Shown in pieces: positions 6,551-7,972 of a DNA stretch of 7,972 nucleotides. Source of the DNA: Pseudomonadota bacterium (GTDB lineage: Bacteria > Pseudomonadota > Alphaproteobacteria > Rhodospirillales > Casp-alpha2). Numbering within the stretch: the first letter of the stretch is position 1; every line of letters begins with the position of its first letter. Where the stretch lies: assembly GCA_027620395.1 (NCBI GenBank), contig JAQBZY010000047.1, positions 1-7,972 on the forward strand, read 5' to 3'. The notes under the pieces are model-generated. The model did not search any database, was not told the origin of the DNA, and saw only the letters and a program-made list of their open reading frames with translations. Both the position numbers and the translations under genes were made by a program.

Positions 6551-7789
6551 TCAGAGGCGGAAACTCTGGCCTTCCGTCGGCGCAATACATTCGACTTTAC
6601 TGCCCAACCGCTGCAACGCGGTTACCGCATCGTTAAACTTGGCGTCGATGTCGTCATCGTTCTGATCCGGATCATGATGGAAAAGATAAAGCCGCTTAAC
6701 TTCGCCGGCGGCGGCAAACTGGCAAACTTTGGAGACACACGAATGACCCCAATTGACCTTGGTCGTGTATTCGGAGTCGCGGTAGGTGGTGTCGGTGATC
6801 AACGCGTCGGCGCCTTTGACGAATTCGGCGATGGTCCGTTCATAGTGCGGATCGTGGTATTCGCTGTCTTCCAGGTAAAGCTCCTGGTCGGTGATATAGC
6901 AAATCGAGCGGCCGTCATAGTCGACCCGATAGCCGAGGCATCGCCCCGGATGCGCCAACAGCTTGGTTTTGACCGAAATCCCACCGACCTGATGCTCGCC
7001 TTCGTCCAGGTTCCGGAAATACACCCGGGCGGCAAATTCGGTCAGCGTGATCGGGAAATAGACGCCGTCCATCTGCGCCGAAATCAGTTCCCGCATCGAG
7101 ATGTCACCTTGCCGGGCGCCGAGAATCTCGAACTCGTTTCCCTGCTTGTAGAGCGGCGCAAAGAACGGAATGGCGTTGATATGGTCCCAATGCGGATGCG
7201 AAATGAAGAGCTTGGCATTGATCCGACCGCGCTTTTCCCGCATCAGATGCTGCCCGAGGTTTTTGATCCCGGAACCGCCGTCGAAGATGAAGAACTGCTG
7301 TTGCGGAAACTCGAGCGTCACGCACGACGTGTTGCCGCCATAACGCAAGTTCTCTTCGCCGGTGGCCGGCAGTGTACCGCGCACACCCCAGAAGGTCATG
7401 TTGATGGTGCCGTCGACAATGCGACGGATGTTGTCGGCGAAGGTTTCAACGTTGATTGGCTTGCGGATGAAGCCGTTGGCGCCGCTATCCAAGGCCCGGG
7501 TTTCATCTGATTGAAAGGCTTTGGCGGTAACGATGATGAACGCAGTGCTTTTCAGCTCCGGATGCTCGCGGACCAACTTGCAAAGATCAAAACCATCGAC
7601 ATCGGGCATCATCAAATCGGCGACCACGACATCCGGCTTGGTGGCGTTGATTCGTTCGAGGGCGTTGGAACTGTCGTCGGTTGCCGTCACCTCGAAGCCA
7701 TCGGCTTCGAGGACGGACCGAATTAAAATCAAGGACGCTGGATCGTCGTCAACGACGAAAGCACGGGTTTTATCGCTCGACGAATCCAT
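6551..7789 (-). CDS. Response regulator receiver domain fused to a metallo-beta-lactamase-fold hydrolase
   Basis: The protein has two domains in 412 aa. Residues 8-127 are a CheY-like receiver: the acidic pocket VVDDDP (Asp14-Asp16), the phospho-acceptor Asp58 in VVVADLMMPDVDG, Thr88 in FIIVTAK and Lys110 in IRKPIN. All key residues are present, so phosphorylation by a histidine kinase is expected. Residues 131-412 are a metallo-beta-lactamase fold of the RNase Z / cyclic phosphodiesterase-like type. It starts TFWGVRGTLPATGEENLRYG, followed by the HxHxDH metal motif in FISHPHWDHI (His198, His200, Asp202, His203). Then come His280 before GYRVDYDG, Asp301 in CYITD, TDTTY, GHSC and a late HHDP (371-374). 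Two metal ions are therefore likely, and the output is catalytic rather than DNA binding. The substrate (cyclic nucleotide, RNA or other phosphodiester) is not evident. No cognate kinase is in the window. It is the first gene of the leftward cluster; the ATG at 7787-7789 has only GAG about 6 nt upstream as a weak ribosome binding site. Confidence 0.93.
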   Translation of the reverse strand: MDSSSDKTRAFVVDDDPASLILIRSVLEADGFEVTATDDSSNALERINATKPDVVVADLMMPDVDGFDLCKLVREHPELKSTAFIIVTAKAFQSDETRALDSGANGFIRKPINVETFADNIRRIVDGTINMTFWGVRGTLPATGEENLRYGGNTSCVTLEFPQQQFFIFDGGSGIKNLGQHLMREKRGRINAKLFISHPHWDHINAIPFFAPLYKQGNEFEILGARQGDISMRELISAQMDGVYFPITLTEFAARVYFRNLDEGEHQVGGISVKTKLLAHPGRCLGYRVDYDGRSICYITDQELYLEDSEYHDPHYERTIAEFVKGADALITDTTYRDSEYTTKVNWGHSCVSKVCQFAAAGEVKRLYLFHHDPDQNDDDIDAKFNDAVTALQRLGSKVECIAPTEGQSFRL

Positions 7790-7836
7790 GTTACTCGCTA
7801 CCAGTTATGTCGTTCCGGGTAGAGTAATCCCCTAGA

Positions 7837-7852
7837 TGGTCGCTGTCGACCA
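7837..7852. repeat. Inverted repeat TGGTCG-CTGT-CGACCA
   Basis: A perfect 6-bp stem with a 4-nt loop lies 48 bp upstream of the receiver-hydrolase start codon. In the transcript it would form a small hairpin in the 5' leader; in DNA it could be a dyad operator. There is no adjacent T-run. Confidence 0.4.
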
Positions 7853-7855
7853 CAG

Positions 7856-7868
7856 TCTCGAGCCGAGA
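7856..7868. repeat. Inverted repeat TCTCG-AGC-CGAGA
   Basis: A 5-bp stem with a 3-nt loop stands 3 bp from the neighbouring TGGTCG hairpin and abuts the weak -10 candidate. It may be part of the same regulatory structure, or chance. Confidence 0.3.
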
Positions 7869-7953
7869 GAATAAGTAAAAACCAATTCAAATCAATCGGT
7901 TGCGTTAGCCCCCATTCCCTAAGTAAACTCGATATTTGATGTCGCGAGATGTA

Positions 7954-7971
7954 GATTCTGCTATAAGAATC
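7954..7971. repeat. Inverted repeat GATTCT-GCTATA-AGAATC at the right edge
   Basis: Perfect 6-bp arms flank an AT-rich 6-bp centre containing TATA. This is typical of an operator overlapping a promoter, but the sequence ends one base later, so its neighbour cannot be judged. Confidence 0.3.
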
Positions 7972-7972
7972 A

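Larger units (their letters stand above)
7790..7972. promoter_or_regulatory. AT-richer leader and promoter region upstream of the six-gene cluster
   Basis: This non-coding stretch separates the first leftward gene from the window edge. Positions 7861-7972 are about 39 percent GC by count, well below the coding sequence. On the minus strand, TTGATT (7890-7895) and TATTCT (7868-7873) with a 16-nt spacer form a weak sigma-70-like candidate. Two small inverted repeats lie between this candidate and the start codon, and one lies at the edge. None is followed by a T-run, so they are not ordinary terminators. No RNA gene is recognised here. Confidence 0.4.

Noticed and set aside
6510..6590. 27-residue N-terminal extension of the RidA-family protein
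   Set aside because: The AAGGA site and family start fit the ATG at 6507-6509; the extension would overlap the upstream gene and is not family-like.
6674..7510. Rightward open frame of 278 codons
   Set aside because: It is antisense to the metallo-hydrolase domain, whose metal motifs are intact. No ribosome binding site or domain supports it.
7939..7972. Possible start of a rightward gene (ATG at 7939, open to the edge)
   Set aside because: Only 11 codons are visible, with no ribosome binding site, and it overlaps an inverted repeat. It cannot be supported.

Overview
The window reads as a GC-rich alphaproteobacterial chromosome, possibly of the Rhodospirillales type. This rests on the gene families present (a DUF482/FemAB-like acyltransferase, a RidA paralogue, TPR-sulfotransferase and response-regulator fusions), on codon use, and on dense packing with TGA and TAA stops. 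It holds no rRNA, tRNA, CRISPR array or insertion sequence that I can see. Nearly all of it is coding; the only sizeable non-coding stretches are about 130 bp near position 1010 and 183 bp at the right edge.

Left part (1-2243): a GlxA-type regulator (DJ-1/PfpI domain plus AraC helix-turn-helix) runs leftward off the window. One in-frame TGA at 761-763 splits it, although the frame stays open and family-like on both sides. Divergent from it across a short intergenic region is a rightward class III CoA-transferase family gene. Its residues match those of alpha-methylacyl-CoA racemases, so racemisation or CoA transfer of a branched or carboxylic acyl-CoA is the likely reaction.

Right part (2234-7789): six genes all point left with gaps of 53 bp or less, and one pair shares an ATGA stop/start. 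In transcription order they are a response regulator fused to a metallo-beta-lactamase-fold hydrolase, a RidA-family protein, a cytosolic BtuF-like protein, a DUF482 acyltransferase-like protein, an exported eight-cysteine protein made of two repeats, and a TPR-sulfotransferase. The last gene ends inside the 3' end of the CoA-transferase gene (10 bp convergent overlap). An AT-richer leader (7790-7972) with small inverted repeats and a weak promoter candidate precedes the first gene.

The six genes form no pathway I recognise. The points most worth a second look are the nonsense codon in the GlxA-type gene, the duplicated cysteine repeat in the exported protein, the signal-less BtuF-like protein with conserved-looking Cys/His residues, and the receiver-hydrolase fusion.
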